Source of the DNA: an uncultured Microbacteriaceae bacterium
GTDB lineage: Bacteria; Actinomycetota; Actinomycetes; Actinomycetales; Microbacteriaceae
Length of the DNA stretch: 8,621 nt
Direction of reading: 5' to 3'
NCBI GenBank assembly: GCA_946481135.1
Contig: CAMLMQ010000131.1
Span: 1-8,621, forward strand
Shown: positions 1 through 6,799 of the stretch, piece by piece
Numbering within the stretch: position 1 is the stretch's first letter
How the letters are laid out: each line of letters begins with the position of its first letter
The notes under the pieces: model-generated
Seen by the model: only the letters and a program-made list of their open reading frames with translations
Told to the model about the DNA's origin: nothing
Database searches by the model: none
Position numbers and translations under genes: made by a program

Positions 1-54
1 GGCGGGGCGGGAGGTGCCGGGGTAGGTCTTGGTGACGCCGTCGAACCGGATCAT
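1..54 (-). CDS. ABC transporter ATP-binding protein, N-terminal fragment
   Basis: The ATG at 54-52 (minus strand) opens a frame that runs off the left window edge. The 18 visible residues read MIRFDGVTKTYPGTSRPA. This is the usual first beta strand of an ABC ATPase, with the aromatic 'K-x-Y' A-loop position just ahead of the Walker A region, which lies outside the window. The opening resembles ATPases of glycine betaine/choline (OpuCA/ProV-like) importers, but 18 residues cannot fix the substrate. A TAG lies in frame five codons upstream (69-67), so this ATG is the only sensible start. No strong ribosome binding site is visible. The gene follows the LtrA-family gene by 38 bp in the same direction; co-transcription is possible but unproven. 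Confidence 0.75.
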   Translation of the reverse strand, partial: MIRFDGVTKTYPGTSRPA

Positions 55-92
55 GGCGGGTCCAGGCTAGGTCGGCATTCCCCCGTTGGCGG

Positions 93-1316
93 TTACGACA
101 CCCCCGCCGAGCGGTTTCCCAGCCGAGACGAGCGCACCTCGTGGATCGCGACGGTGAGCGCGGGAGCGGCCGCGACGAGGAGGAGGCACCATCCGAGCCC
201 CACGCCCGATGCCGCGAGGACGACCGCCGCGGCGAGCACGAGCGTGCTGACGACGAGCGCGGTGACGCTGCCCGGGGCGGGGCGTCCGGTGAGCACGACG
301 ACGAGAAGGTCGAAGACGACCATGAAGACGAACACGGGCACCGCGGTGGCGAGCACGGCGCCGAGCACCCCGATCGTCGCCTCCCCCTCCACGACGTAGG
401 CCGCGACGTGCAGTCCGGAGCCGACGGCGGCGACCGAGGCGAAGACGACGATGTGCAGATAGCCCCACGCCCACGAGCGGCCGCGGTGCCGGCGCAGCAG
501 TTCGCCCGACCGCAGGCGGAAGTACGACCACCACAGCCCGAACGCGAGCAGGATGCCGGCGGCGACGACGAGCACCGCCTCGGTGCTCCAACCGACGTGA
601 TCGACGAGCGCGGCGACCGCGGTCGTCGTGCCGAGCACGACCTCACCGAGCGTGATGATGACGAGCAGGCCGTAGCGCTCGGCGATGTGGTGGGGGTGCC
701 ACGGCGTGTCCCCGGTGCGGCGCTCGACGATCAGCGGCCCGCCGATCTCGACCGCGTAGAGCGCGACGAGCGTCGGCAGCAGTGCTGCCCAGGGGAGATC
801 GAGGATGGCGACGACCACCCACCCGGCCTGGGCGACACCGATCGCGACCGCATAGCCGAGAGCCGTGCGCCGATGCTCCGGCACCTGCGAGGCGACCCGC
901 AGCCACTGCACGAGCATCGCGACACGCATGACGACGTACCCGGCGACGAGCACCCGATTGTCGAGGTGCTCCCCCGCGTCGATCGAGTGGAACACCGGCG
1001 CGATGCCCAGGGCGAGGATGAGCACGCCCGCCATCTGCAGCATCGTGGTCAGCCGGAAGACCCAGTCGTCGGTGTCGAACGCCGAGGCGAACCAGCTGAA
1101 GTTGATCCACACCCAGCTCACCGCGAACATCACGAAGGCGAACCCGAGCAGGGCGCTCGCGACGTGGCCCTCGGCGATCAGATGGGCGACCTCGGAGCCC
1201 GCGAGAGCGAACGCGACGACGAACGTGAGGTCGAAGAGCAGCTCCAGCGGGGTGGCACCTCGATGCGTCTCGCCGGGGTCGCGGGCGCGCAGCCGGGGCA
1301 GAGACCGCTGGATCAC
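93..1316 (-). CDS. LtrA-family (low temperature requirement A) membrane protein
   Basis: This 407-residue integral membrane protein belongs to the LtrA family, named for a Listeria gene needed for growth in the cold; the biochemical role of the family is unknown. Two family signatures are visible: an N-terminal 'RGATPLELLFDLTFV' (residues 19-33), and 'HIAERYGLLVIITLGEVVLG' (210-229) before the second half. About ten hydrophobic segments are spread along the chain, roughly 29-46, 54-75, 92-109, 122-140, 154-172, 176-192, 215-232, 245-264, 285-303 and 315-343, with another near 352-390. The length is normal for the family. The start is a GTG at 1316, because a TAG lies in frame four codons upstream; the site before it (GGGG) is weak. 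It sits 19 bp behind apnO in the same direction, so it may be the operon tail, but nothing in the family links it to sugar catabolism. Confidence 0.9.
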   Translation of the reverse strand: MIQRSLPRLRARDPGETHRGATPLELLFDLTFVVAFALAGSEVAHLIAEGHVASALLGFAFVMFAVSWVWINFSWFASAFDTDDWVFRLTTMLQMAGVLILALGIAPVFHSIDAGEHLDNRVLVAGYVVMRVAMLVQWLRVASQVPEHRRTALGYAVAIGVAQAGWVVVAILDLPWAALLPTLVALYAVEIGGPLIVERRTGDTPWHPHHIAERYGLLVIITLGEVVLGTTTAVAALVDHVGWSTEAVLVVAAGILLAFGLWWSYFRLRSGELLRRHRGRSWAWGYLHIVVFASVAAVGSGLHVAAYVVEGEATIGVLGAVLATAVPVFVFMVVFDLLVVVLTGRPAPGSVTALVVSTLVLAAAVVLAASGVGLGWCLLLVAAAPALTVAIHEVRSSRLGNRSAGVS

Positions 1317-1335
1317 CGCCCCAGACTAAACGCGG

Positions 1336-2190
1336 TCACCGCTCGAGGCGATCGAGGTGCAGCATCCGTGCGAGGTTCTTGTCGAGCTCGTCGTCGCGGA
1401 AAACCTTCTTCCAGTCGTCGCGGATGATCGACTCGCGCCCGTAGTCCATGGCGATGCGGCAGGCGTCGCTGAACGGGTTGTCGCCCCGCAGGGTGTTGGC
1501 GAGGGCGACCTGCGTGTGCCCGAGCAGGATGCTGCGGGCGGCGTCGTAGGGAATGCCCATCGTGTTCACGGCTTCGTCGAGCGACTCCTTGAGCAGCTCG
1601 CCCACCATGCAGGCGATCGTCTCGACGAGGGTCGGCTCCAGCTGCGCGAGCTGCTTGACGGTCACCCAGTGCACGTCGACGACGGGCGCGAAGATGATGC
1701 GCACGGTCTCTTCGAGCTGAGCCTTCTTGACCGGGTCGTCCGACTCGATCGCGGCGATCGCATCCTGCGGCGCGGCGATGCCGCCGAAGGTGTCGGCGTA
1801 CTCCTCGGGCGTCGTGCGCTCGAGGAACACCGATGGGTGGCACGGATGCGTCACCCCGGTGATGACGTCGTCACGCGTTGTGAGCAGCCCCGCGTACGCG
1901 GCAGCCGGGTCGAGCGTGAGCGCGATCGACCCCGACTTCATCGCGGGCACGAGGTCGGCGGTGACCGCCTTGAGCGCGAGGTCGGGCACGGCGAACACGA
2001 CGACGTCGGCATCGGCGACCGCCTCCGACGCGTCGCTGAGCGTGCGCCCGGCCGCCTCGACGCGCTCGCGTCCCGCGGGCGAGTTCTCGACGTAGAACAC
2101 CGTGTGGGCGGTCTTCACGAGGTTGTTGGAGACGCGCATCCCCATCTTTCCGCCGGCGCCGATCACGGCGATGGTCAGGGTGTCGTTCAT
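1336..2190 (-). CDS. apnO: D-apionate oxidoisomerase (ApnO-like, 6-phosphogluconate dehydrogenase superfamily)
   Basis: This cytoplasmic enzyme of 284 residues is predicted to convert D-apionate to 3-oxo-isoapionate with NAD(P). The N-terminal Rossmann fold begins with 'VIGAGGKMG' (residues 9-17), a glycine-rich dinucleotide loop, and ends its core at 'DVVVFAVPD' (62-70). A conserved-looking 'THPCHPSVF' (114-122) follows. An all-helical C-terminal domain of the phosphogluconate-dehydrogenase/hydroxyacid-dehydrogenase type (about 155-284) includes 'QLEPTLVE' (183-190). It is too short, and the wrong subtype, for a classical 6-phosphogluconate dehydrogenase (about 300-480 residues) and lacks that enzyme's C-terminal region. 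The start is well set: the ATG overlaps the oiaC stop (ATGA) and has an AAGGAG site 5 bases ahead. The specific substrate call comes from resemblance to ApnO proteins plus the neighbours OiaC, LerK, LerI, DerI and ApnL. The alternative is an oxidoisomerase acting on a related branched or four-carbon acid. Confidence 0.78.
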   Translation of the reverse strand: MNDTLTIAVIGAGGKMGMRVSNNLVKTAHTVFYVENSPAGRERVEAAGRTLSDASEAVADADVVVFAVPDLALKAVTADLVPAMKSGSIALTLDPAAAYAGLLTTRDDVITGVTHPCHPSVFLERTTPEEYADTFGGIAAPQDAIAAIESDDPVKKAQLEETVRIIFAPVVDVHWVTVKQLAQLEPTLVETIACMVGELLKESLDEAVNTMGIPYDAARSILLGHTQVALANTLRGDNPFSDACRIAMDYGRESIIRDDWKKVFRDDELDKNLARMLHLDRLER

Positions 2191-3008
2191 CGGTTCTCCT
2201 TCAGGATGGCGAGGTTGCGGGTGGTCCAGTCGCGCTCGGTCGCGATCGCCTCGTCGAGGTCACCGCGCCACGGCACCCAGTGCTCGAGCACACGGCTGAT
2301 GCCGCGCGTGTCGGGATCGACGGTGCGGACGAGGTGGTCGTAGTCGAGCAGCCCCTCGCCGAGGGGGGCGCCCGAGAGCTCGAAGCCGACCCAGCCGTGC
2401 AGCCGCACGTACCGGAAGTCCTTGACATGGATGTTGCGCACGTAGGGCGCGCACCGCTCGACGACGTCGCGGGGGTTCTCCAGGCCGGCGACGTTGTTCG
2501 CCGGGTCGAGGCAGATGCCCAGCGAGTCGCTGCCAAGTTGCTCGACGACGCCGACGAGCTCGCCCGACGAGACCTGCTCGTAGGTCTCCAGGGCGAGCGT
2601 CACTCCGGCCGCCTCGAACGCGGGCAGCGCGACGCGCAGCATCCGCTCCGCCTCGGCGAGGGTGGGTCGCGAGTCGGGCGCGTAGAGCATCGACCGGACG
2701 AGGGATGCCCCGAGTGTGTCGGCGAGACCGAGGAACGAAGCAAGGTGGTCGGGCACGACGCCGCGCGTACCGAGTTCGAGCGGAAGCGCGAGGTCGGCGG
2801 CGAGTGCGCGGAGGTCGCGGAGTTCACCGGCGCTCAGGGAGAGCAGCGGAGCGTAGTCGCAGATCTGGAAGACCTCAGCGCCGAGCTCGGCGCTGAGGCG
2901 CAGCATGTCGGGAAGGCCGAGCGGCGACGCCGTCGCGCCGTCGGGCAGCACGGCCTGGTGTTGCCAGAAGAAGCAGTAGGTGCCGAGCCCTACCCGCCCG
3001 CGTGTCAC
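2187..3008 (-). CDS. oiaC: 3-oxo-isoapionate decarboxylase (OiaC-like, xylose-isomerase-like TIM barrel)
   Basis: This 273-residue protein of the AP-endonuclease-2/xylose-isomerase-like TIM barrel superfamily is predicted to decarboxylate 3-oxo-isoapionate to L-erythrulose. The expected metal-binding set is present in order: E141 (in 'LALETYE'), D168 ('ICLDPANN'), H194 ('NIHVKDF') and E242 ('VLEHWVPW'). A distinctive N-terminus 'VGLGTYCFFWQ' (6-16) replaces the usual loop of sugar isomerases. The open frame extends upstream to 3266, but that part is arginine-rich out-of-frame sequence of lerI. The GTG at 3008 is preferred because it forms a GTGA overlap with the lerI stop and has a GGAGGA site 4 bases ahead. 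The superfamily also holds 2-keto-sugar epimerases and inosose dehydratases. The decarboxylase call depends on its place between apnO and the L-erythrulose genes. Confidence 0.74.
   Translation of the reverse strand: MTRGRVGLGTYCFFWQHQAVLPDGATASPLGLPDMLRLSAELGAEVFQICDYAPLLSLSAGELRDLRALAADLALPLELGTRGVVPDHLASFLGLADTLGASLVRSMLYAPDSRPTLAEAERMLRVALPAFEAAGVTLALETYEQVSSGELVGVVEQLGSDSLGICLDPANNVAGLENPRDVVERCAPYVRNIHVKDFRYVRLHGWVGFELSGAPLGEGLLDYDHLVRTVDPDTRGISRVLEHWVPWRGDLDEAIATERDWTTRNLAILKENR
2196..2201 (-). promoter_or_regulatory. Ribosome binding site of apnO
   Basis: AAGGAG on the minus strand, 5 bases before the ATG at 2190 and inside the end of oiaC. It confirms the ATGA overlap as a real initiation site. 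Confidence 0.8.
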
Positions 3009-3778
3009 GCGGTCCTCCGGCTCACGGCCAGCGCCTCGGCCTCGTCGAGCACGAGCGCGAGCGCGGCGGGGTCGTGCGCGAAGCGGCCCAGGAAGAGGCC
3101 GTCGACCCCGTCGCCGAGACGGGTGAGCAAACCGGGACCGGCGCTGCCTCCGTAGACGACGGCACTTCCCGCGCGGCGCGGGTCGGCGTCGAGTGCCGCG
3201 CGCACGGCGGCGGTCACCGCGAGGATGTGGTCCACCTCCGCCGGCTCCGCGGCGCCGATCGCCCACACCGGCTCGTAGGCGACGACGAGTCGGCCCGCCG
3301 GAGCGTCGGAGAGGACCGACCGCAGTTGGGCGACCACGTCCACCGCCGCCGCCTCGGGGTCGGTGCGCGCGAGCTCACCGAGGCACAGCACGGGGACGAT
3401 TCCATGGCGCAGCGCGGCGGCGGTCTTCGCGGCGACGACCGCATCCGTCTCGCCGTAGAGCCGCCGCCGTTCGGCGTGGCCGATCTCGGCGACGGCGACG
3501 CCCACCTCCGTGGCCTCCGCCGCCGTGACCTCCCCCGTGTAGGCACCCGGCTCCTCGGCGGCGATGTCTTGCACGCCGACGAGAACGCCCGTGTCGACGA
3601 AGGCCTCGAGCGCCGGAAGCACCGCGAGGTAGCTCGGGGCGACGAACACCGTGACGTCTCCCGTCGCCGCGGCGGCCCGAGCGCGCATGAGCTCGGCCAC
3701 GGTCGAGAACCAGGCGCGCGCCTGCGCGTGCCCCAAGTAGGCCTTGAGACTCACGCCGATGACGACGGGTCGGGTCAT
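3005..3778 (-). CDS. lerI: L-erythrulose-1-phosphate isomerase (LerI, triosephosphate-isomerase-like)
   Basis: This 257-residue TIM-barrel isomerase is predicted to interconvert L-erythrulose 1-phosphate and D-erythrulose 4-phosphate. The triosephosphate isomerase catalytic triad is present: K12 ('GVSLKAY'), H101 ('IGHAERR') and E169 ('AYEPVWAIG'). The phosphate-gripping 'YGGSAGP' (209-215) and 'GRFAHDP' (231-237) loops are also there. Two differences argue against a glycolytic TpiA: the near-invariant Asn two residues before the catalytic Lys is Ser10, and loop 6 continues as 'AIGAAEPA', not the usual 'AIGTG'. I recall a Ser at this place in the related EryH of Brucella erythritol catabolism. 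The ATG at 3778 shares its A with the derI stop (TGATG) and has only a weak site ahead, suggesting translation by re-initiation. The downstream oiaC overlaps by 4 bases. Confidence 0.85.
   Translation of the reverse strand: MTRPVVIGVSLKAYLGHAQARAWFSTVAELMRARAAAATGDVTVFVAPSYLAVLPALEAFVDTGVLVGVQDIAAEEPGAYTGEVTAAEATEVGVAVAEIGHAERRRLYGETDAVVAAKTAAALRHGIVPVLCLGELARTDPEAAAVDVVAQLRSVLSDAPAGRLVVAYEPVWAIGAAEPAEVDHILAVTAAVRAALDADPRRAGSAVVYGGSAGPGLLTRLGDGVDGLFLGRFAHDPAALALVLDEAEALAVSRRTA
3013..3018 (-). promoter_or_regulatory. Ribosome binding site that sets the oiaC GTG start
   Basis: GGAGGA on the minus strand, 4 bases before the GTG at 3008 and inside the end of lerI. It decides in favour of the short 273-residue OiaC over an upstream-extended frame. 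Confidence 0.82.
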
Positions 3779-4248
3779 CAGCAGGATCCGGTGGCCTCGT
3801 AGCGACCGATCACGGCGACCTTCTCGGCGGATGCCGTCGACGGGTCGAACTCATAGGTCAGCCACTCGCGGGCGAGCCGGCGGGCGAGCTCGATGCCGAC
3901 GACCCGCTGCCCCATGCAGAGCACCTGGGCGTCGTTCGAGAGCACGGCCCGCTCGACCGAGAAGGAGTCATGGGCGGTCACCGCACGGATACCGGGCACC
4001 TTGTTCGCCGCGATCGCGACGCCGAGGCCGGTTCCGCAGATGAGCAGCGCGCGATCCGCCTCCCCCCGCGCGACCAGTTCGGCCGCGGCGATCGCGACCG
4101 TCGGATACGGGGTGTGGCCGTCGGCGTCGACCCCCACGTCGACGACCGAGGCCACGAGGTCGCTGGCCTCGAGGTCGCGCGCGAGGATCTCCTTGTACTG
4201 GTGTCCCGCGTCGTCGCAGCCGATGACGAGTCGCCAGGGTGCGCTCAC
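3778..4248 (-). CDS. derI: D-erythrulose-4-phosphate isomerase (DerI, RpiB/LacAB family)
   Basis: This 156-residue cytoplasmic isomerase of the RpiB family is predicted to convert D-erythrulose 4-phosphate to D-erythrose 4-phosphate, which enters the pentose phosphate pathway. The signature '[19 protein letters not shown]' (68-86) carries the catalytic Cys71. It is followed by '[18 protein letters not shown]' (89-106) and 'MGQRVVG' (112-118), which form the sugar and phosphate pockets. The N-terminal loop reads 'GCDDAG' (10-15), where RpiB proteins usually have 'DH', so the His is Asp13 here. This may reflect a different substrate. The start is a GTG at 4248: it overlaps the lerK stop as GTGA and has a GGAGGA site 6 bases ahead. 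A longer in-frame upstream extension exists but lies wholly inside lerK and is not RpiB-like. The downstream lerI shares one base. Confidence 0.84.
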   Translation of the reverse strand: MSAPWRLVIGCDDAGHQYKEILARDLEASDLVASVVDVGVDADGHTPYPTVAIAAAELVARGEADRALLICGTGLGVAIAANKVPGIRAVTAHDSFSVERAVLSNDAQVLCMGQRVVGIELARRLAREWLTYEFDPSTASAEKVAVIGRYEATGSC

Positions 4249-5981
4249 AGGGTCTCCTCCGAGTCCAGGGTCGACGCGATCGCCGACACGATGAGGGCGA
4301 ACGAGTGCGCGCCCGCGTCGGGTGTGCCGAGGCTGCGTTCCGCGTGCGGGCGGGCGCGGCCCATCCGCGGGAGCAGATCGGCGGTCGCGGCGGCCGCCGC
4401 GGTCGCGGCGTCGGCGGCGGCACGCCACGCGACCGGCAGCGCCTCACCCGAGTGGATGCGCACCGCGAGCGTCGAGGCGAACGGCACGAGCGCATCCACC
4501 ATTGTCTTGTCGCCGACCTGAGCGCCGCCTCGGCGACGGACCCCCGCGACCGCCGCCGCGACGGCATCGGAGACCGTCGCTACGGTCGGGCTCGCCGAAT
4601 CGCCGAACGCACCCGCCATCTCGCGCAGCATGACCCCCCACAGGGCACCCGAGGTGCCGCCGGCCCGGTCGGCCCACGCGTCGGCGGCCCGGGCCAGCAC
4701 GGTGCCGGCCCCCGCGCCCTGCGCGGCGGTCGCCTCCGCGTGGGCGAGCGCGGCCGCGGACCCGCGGCGCATCCCGATGCCGTGATCGCCGTCGCCCGCG
4801 ACCGCGTCGATACGGCCTAGTTCGTCCGCTTCGCGGTCGACGACCGCCGCCGTCGCCCGCAGGGCGGCGAGCACCGCCGACGCGGCGACGCGCGACTCGT
4901 CGGTCGCCGGGGGGATGTCGTCGATCGCCACCCCGGCGGTCTCGCCGCCGACATGGTCGACGGGGGCGACGGCGCCTCCGGTACGGAAGGCAGGCGATTC
5001 GCACGGCGCGAGCCAGAGTTCTTCGAGCTCGTCGTCGAGCCAGAACAGCGTGAGTGAGGCCCCCGCCATGTCGAACGATGTGCAGAACTCCCCGACCTGC
5101 GGATCGACGATGGTCGCGCCGGCAGCTTCGAGATACCGCCGCACGGATCCGTAGACCACGAACAGTTCCTCGTACTTGACCGAGCCGAGCCCGTTGAGGA
5201 TGGGCACGACGCGACGGCCGGCGGGGTCGGCGACATCGTCGGGCAGGTCGGCGAGGAGGGTGTCGACGAGCCGTCGCGCGAGCTCGTCGGCGGTGGGCAC
5301 ATCGGTCTCGTCGATGCCGGGCTCGCCGTGGATGCCGAGGCCGACCGCCATGCGACCCGGCGGAACCTCGAAGAGCGGCGCGTCGGCTCCGGGAAGCGTG
5401 CATCCGGAGAAGGCGACGCCGAAGCTGCGGGTACGGTCGTTGGCGCGGCGCGCGATGCGCTCGACGGCGTCGAGGGGGGACCCCGCCGCCGCGGCGGCAC
5501 CCGCGACCTTGAACACGGCGAGGTCGCCGGCGATGCCCCGTCGACGGTGTCGTTCGTCGCGCGACGCACTCGCGACGTCGTCGGTGACGACCACCGTGCG
5601 ACACTCGATCCCGCGGGAGCGCAGGCGCTCCTGCGCGTCGTCGAAGTTGAGCACGTCGCCGGCGTAGTTGCCGTAGCACAGCAGCACACCCCCACCGGCG
5701 TGGGCCGCGGCGGCCACGGCTTCGACGGCCTGCGCCGACGGCGAGGCGAAGAGGTCGCCCATCGCGGCACCGGCAGCGAGTCCCGGGCCGACGAGGCCGC
5801 CGAATGCCGGGTAGTGCCCCGAGCCGCCGCCGATCACGACGGCGACCGATCCCGCAGCGGTTCCGCTCGTGCGCACGACGCCCGCGCGCGGGACGGCGCG
5901 CACGAGGCGACCGTTGGCGGCGACGAATCCGTCGACCATCTCCGCCGCGAAGGCGCTGGGGTCGTTGTAGAGGCGCGTCAT
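4245..5981 (-). CDS. lerK: L-erythrulose kinase (LerK, fused DhaK-DhaL dihydroxyacetone-kinase family)
   Basis: This 578-residue ATP-dependent kinase is predicted to phosphorylate L-erythrulose at C1. Residues 1 to about 335 are a DhaK substrate domain: '[10 protein letters not shown]' (51-60), 'YGNYAGD' (103-109) and 'GIHGEPG' (216-222). H218 of the last motif is the residue that binds the ketose covalently as a hemiaminal in this family. Residues from about 363 to 578 are a DhaL nucleotide domain: 'AGDGDHG' (395-401, Mg-ADP aspartates), '[10 protein letters not shown]' (440-449) and '[10 protein letters not shown]' (489-498). The one-chain layout matches ATP-using kinases, not the PTS-dependent DhaK/DhaL/DhaM split form. 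It is the first gene of the coupled operon. The ATG at 5981 has GAGGGA just ahead, and the intergenic palindrome lies 16 bp upstream of the start. Dihydroxyacetone or D-erythrulose are possible substrates; the neighbouring LerI and DerI favour L-erythrulose. Confidence 0.85.
   Translation of the reverse strand: MTRLYNDPSAFAAEMVDGFVAANGRLVRAVPRAGVVRTSGTAAGSVAVVIGGGSGHYPAFGGLVGPGLAAGAAMGDLFASPSAQAVEAVAAAAHAGGGVLLCYGNYAGDVLNFDDAQERLRSRGIECRTVVVTDDVASASRDERHRRRGIAGDLAVFKVAGAAAAAGSPLDAVERIARRANDRTRSFGVAFSGCTLPGADAPLFEVPPGRMAVGLGIHGEPGIDETDVPTADELARRLVDTLLADLPDDVADPAGRRVVPILNGLGSVKYEELFVVYGSVRRYLEAAGATIVDPQVGEFCTSFDMAGASLTLFWLDDELEELWLAPCESPAFRTGGAVAPVDHVGGETAGVAIDDIPPATDESRVAASAVLAALRATAAVVDREADELGRIDAVAGDGDHGIGMRRGSAAALAHAEATAAQGAGAGTVLARAADAWADRAGGTSGALWGVMLREMAGAFGDSASPTVATVSDAVAAAVAGVRRRGGAQVGDKTMVDALVPFASTLAVRIHSGEALPVAWRAAADAATAAAAATADLLPRMGRARPHAERSLGTPDAGAHSFALIVSAIASTLDSEETL
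4255..4260 (-). promoter_or_regulatory. Ribosome binding site that sets the derI GTG start
   Basis: GGAGGA on the minus strand, 6 bases before the GTG at 4248 and inside the last codons of lerK. It fixes DerI at 156 residues, a normal RpiB length. Confidence 0.82.
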
Positions 5982-6052
5982 CGTCCCTCAAAATTGGTCA
6001 ACCGGTTGATCGAATATGTAGCCTACCCCACGACACTCGCTACGGTGAAGTC
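5982..6052. promoter_or_regulatory. Divergent promoter region between lerK and the GntR regulator
   Basis: This 71-bp region is the only sizeable non-coding gap and must hold promoters for both the regulator (plus) and the lerK-apnO operon (minus). It has a short AT-richer patch at 6011-6020. On the minus strand, CATATT (6018-6013) or TAGGCT is a possible -10 for lerK, with no convincing -35. On the plus strand, TTGGTC (5994-5999) followed about 17-19 bp later by TGTAGC/TAGCCT is a possible promoter for the regulator. Shine-Dalgarno-like sites are GAGGGA on the minus strand (5989-5984) and GGTGA on the plus strand (6044-6048). The exact promoter elements are guesses. Confidence 0.5.
5998..6009. 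promoter_or_regulatory. Perfect 12-bp palindrome, likely operator of the GntR regulator
   Basis: TCAACCGGTTGA is a perfect inverted repeat with no spacer. Outside it the symmetry continues imperfectly (GG on the left, TC on the right). It lies in the divergent gap, 16 bp upstream of the lerK start and 43 bp upstream of the regulator start. A bound dimer there would cover the 5' leader or start site of the lerK transcript and sit near the -35 region of the regulator. That fits repression of the operon and autoregulation by a FadR-type protein. Binding is inferred from position and symmetry alone. Confidence 0.62.
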
Positions 6053-6799
6053 ATGCCCACCTTCACCGAGAGCGCGGACCACCTGGCGGGCCGCCTCTCG
6101 AGGGTGCCGACGGGAAGTGCCGCCGCCGTCGTCGCAGGACGACTTCTTGACCTCGTGACGAGCGGCGACCTGGCGCCGGGCACCCGCCTGCCCCCCGAAC
6201 GGCAGCTCGCGGCGACCCTCGAGGTCGGACGATCCGCCGTTCGGGAGGCCATCGCCGCCCTCGAAGTGCTCGGCGTGGTCGACGTGCGGCCCGGGTCGGG
6301 CACCTACGTGCGCGGCAGCGTCAGCGAGCTGCTGCCGCAGACGTTGTCGTGGGCGATGCTCATCGACCGGCGCCGCACCGACGAACTGCTCGAAGTCCGC
6401 GGGGCCCTCGAGGTCTACTCGGCGCGACTCGCGGCCGAGCGCATGCCCGCCGAAGCCGTCACCCGGCTCGGCGAGCATGTCGATCGGATGCGCGCCGCGG
6501 GCGACCGTCGCTCCTTCTTGACCGCCGACCTGGCGTTCCATCAGGAGATCGCGGCGAGCGTCGACAACTCCGTTCTGCTCGATCTGCTGGAGATCATCCG
6601 CTCGCTGCTCCGGGTGTGGAGCGACCGCGCCGTCGACGACCCCGACGAGATCGCCCTCGCGGTGGATGAGCACGCGAGCGTTCATGCCGCGATCGTCGAG
6701 CGCGACCCGGACGCGGCAGCATCCGCGATGGCGCGGCACATGCAGAGCGCGAGTCGCCGGCTCAGGGAACGGATCGACCGGGCGGAACCCGCACGCTGA
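6053..6799 (+). CDS. FadR-subfamily GntR transcriptional regulator of the apionate/erythrulose operon
   Basis: This 248-residue DNA-binding repressor or activator is most likely controlled by a pathway intermediate. The N-terminal winged helix (about 25-87) shows the GntR hallmarks 'GDLAPGTRLPPERQLA' (38-53), the recognition helix 'VGRSAVREAIAALEVLGVV' (58-76) and the wing 'RPGSGTYV' (79-86). The C-terminal all-helical FCD domain (about 110-240) keeps the metal-binding set D159, H163 ('DLAFHQEI'), H207 ('DEHASVH') and H229 ('ARHM'), so a metal-assisted carboxylate ligand such as D-apionate is plausible. The ATG at 6053 is preferred over in-frame upstream codons because it has GGTGA 4 bases ahead and the GntR domain begins shortly after it. 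It is divergent from lerK, and its last 38 bp overlap the apnL end on the opposite strand. Confidence 0.9.
   Translation: MPTFTESADHLAGRLSRVPTGSAAAVVAGRLLDLVTSGDLAPGTRLPPERQLAATLEVGRSAVREAIAALEVLGVVDVRPGSGTYVRGSVSELLPQTLSWAMLIDRRRTDELLEVRGALEVYSARLAAERMPAEAVTRLGEHVDRMRAAGDRRSFLTADLAFHQEIAASVDNSVLLDLLEIIRSLLRVWSDRAVDDPDEIALAVDEHASVHAAIVERDPDAAASAMARHMQSASRRLRERIDRAEPAR

Noticed and set aside
55..92. Terminator or promoter between ltrA and the ABC ATPase gene
   Set aside because: No stable hairpin with a T-run and no convincing promoter boxes are visible in these 38 bases.
141..1427. 428-codon open frame on the plus strand opposite ltrA and the apnO end
   Set aside because: Composition is Asp/Glu/Arg/His-rich low-complexity typical of the antisense of a high-GC gene. 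It lies opposite a clear LtrA protein and has no recognisable domain.
1336..2190. 6-phosphogluconate dehydrogenase or 3-hydroxyisobutyrate dehydrogenase
   Set aside because: The length, the THPCHPS region and the gene context fit ApnO. The C-terminal part of classical 6-phosphogluconate dehydrogenase is absent.
1357..2343. 328-codon plus-strand frame opposite apnO, and 291-codon frame at 2280-3155 opposite oiaC
   Set aside because: Both are antisense shadows of well-supported enzymes, with charged repetitive composition and no domain.
3009..3266. 86-codon N-terminal extension of OiaC
   Set aside because: The extension is arginine-rich and lies wholly within lerI. GTG at 3008 has a strong Shine-Dalgarno site and a 4-base overlap with the preceding stop.
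3005..3778. Calling the TIM-like gene glycolytic tpiA and the RpiB-like gene a pentose phosphate rpiB
   Set aside because: Altered active-site loops and tight coupling to a DhaK-DhaL kinase, OiaC and ApnO fit the tetrulose-phosphate isomerases LerI and DerI better.
4444..5991. 515-codon minus-strand frame overlapping lerK in another frame
   Set aside because: It is strongly arginine-rich out-of-frame translation; the other frame carries complete DhaK and DhaL motifs.
6018..6026. GTAG-C-CTAC short inverted repeat as a second operator
   Set aside because: It has only 4-bp arms and falls in the likely promoter -10 zone, so it is easily due to chance.
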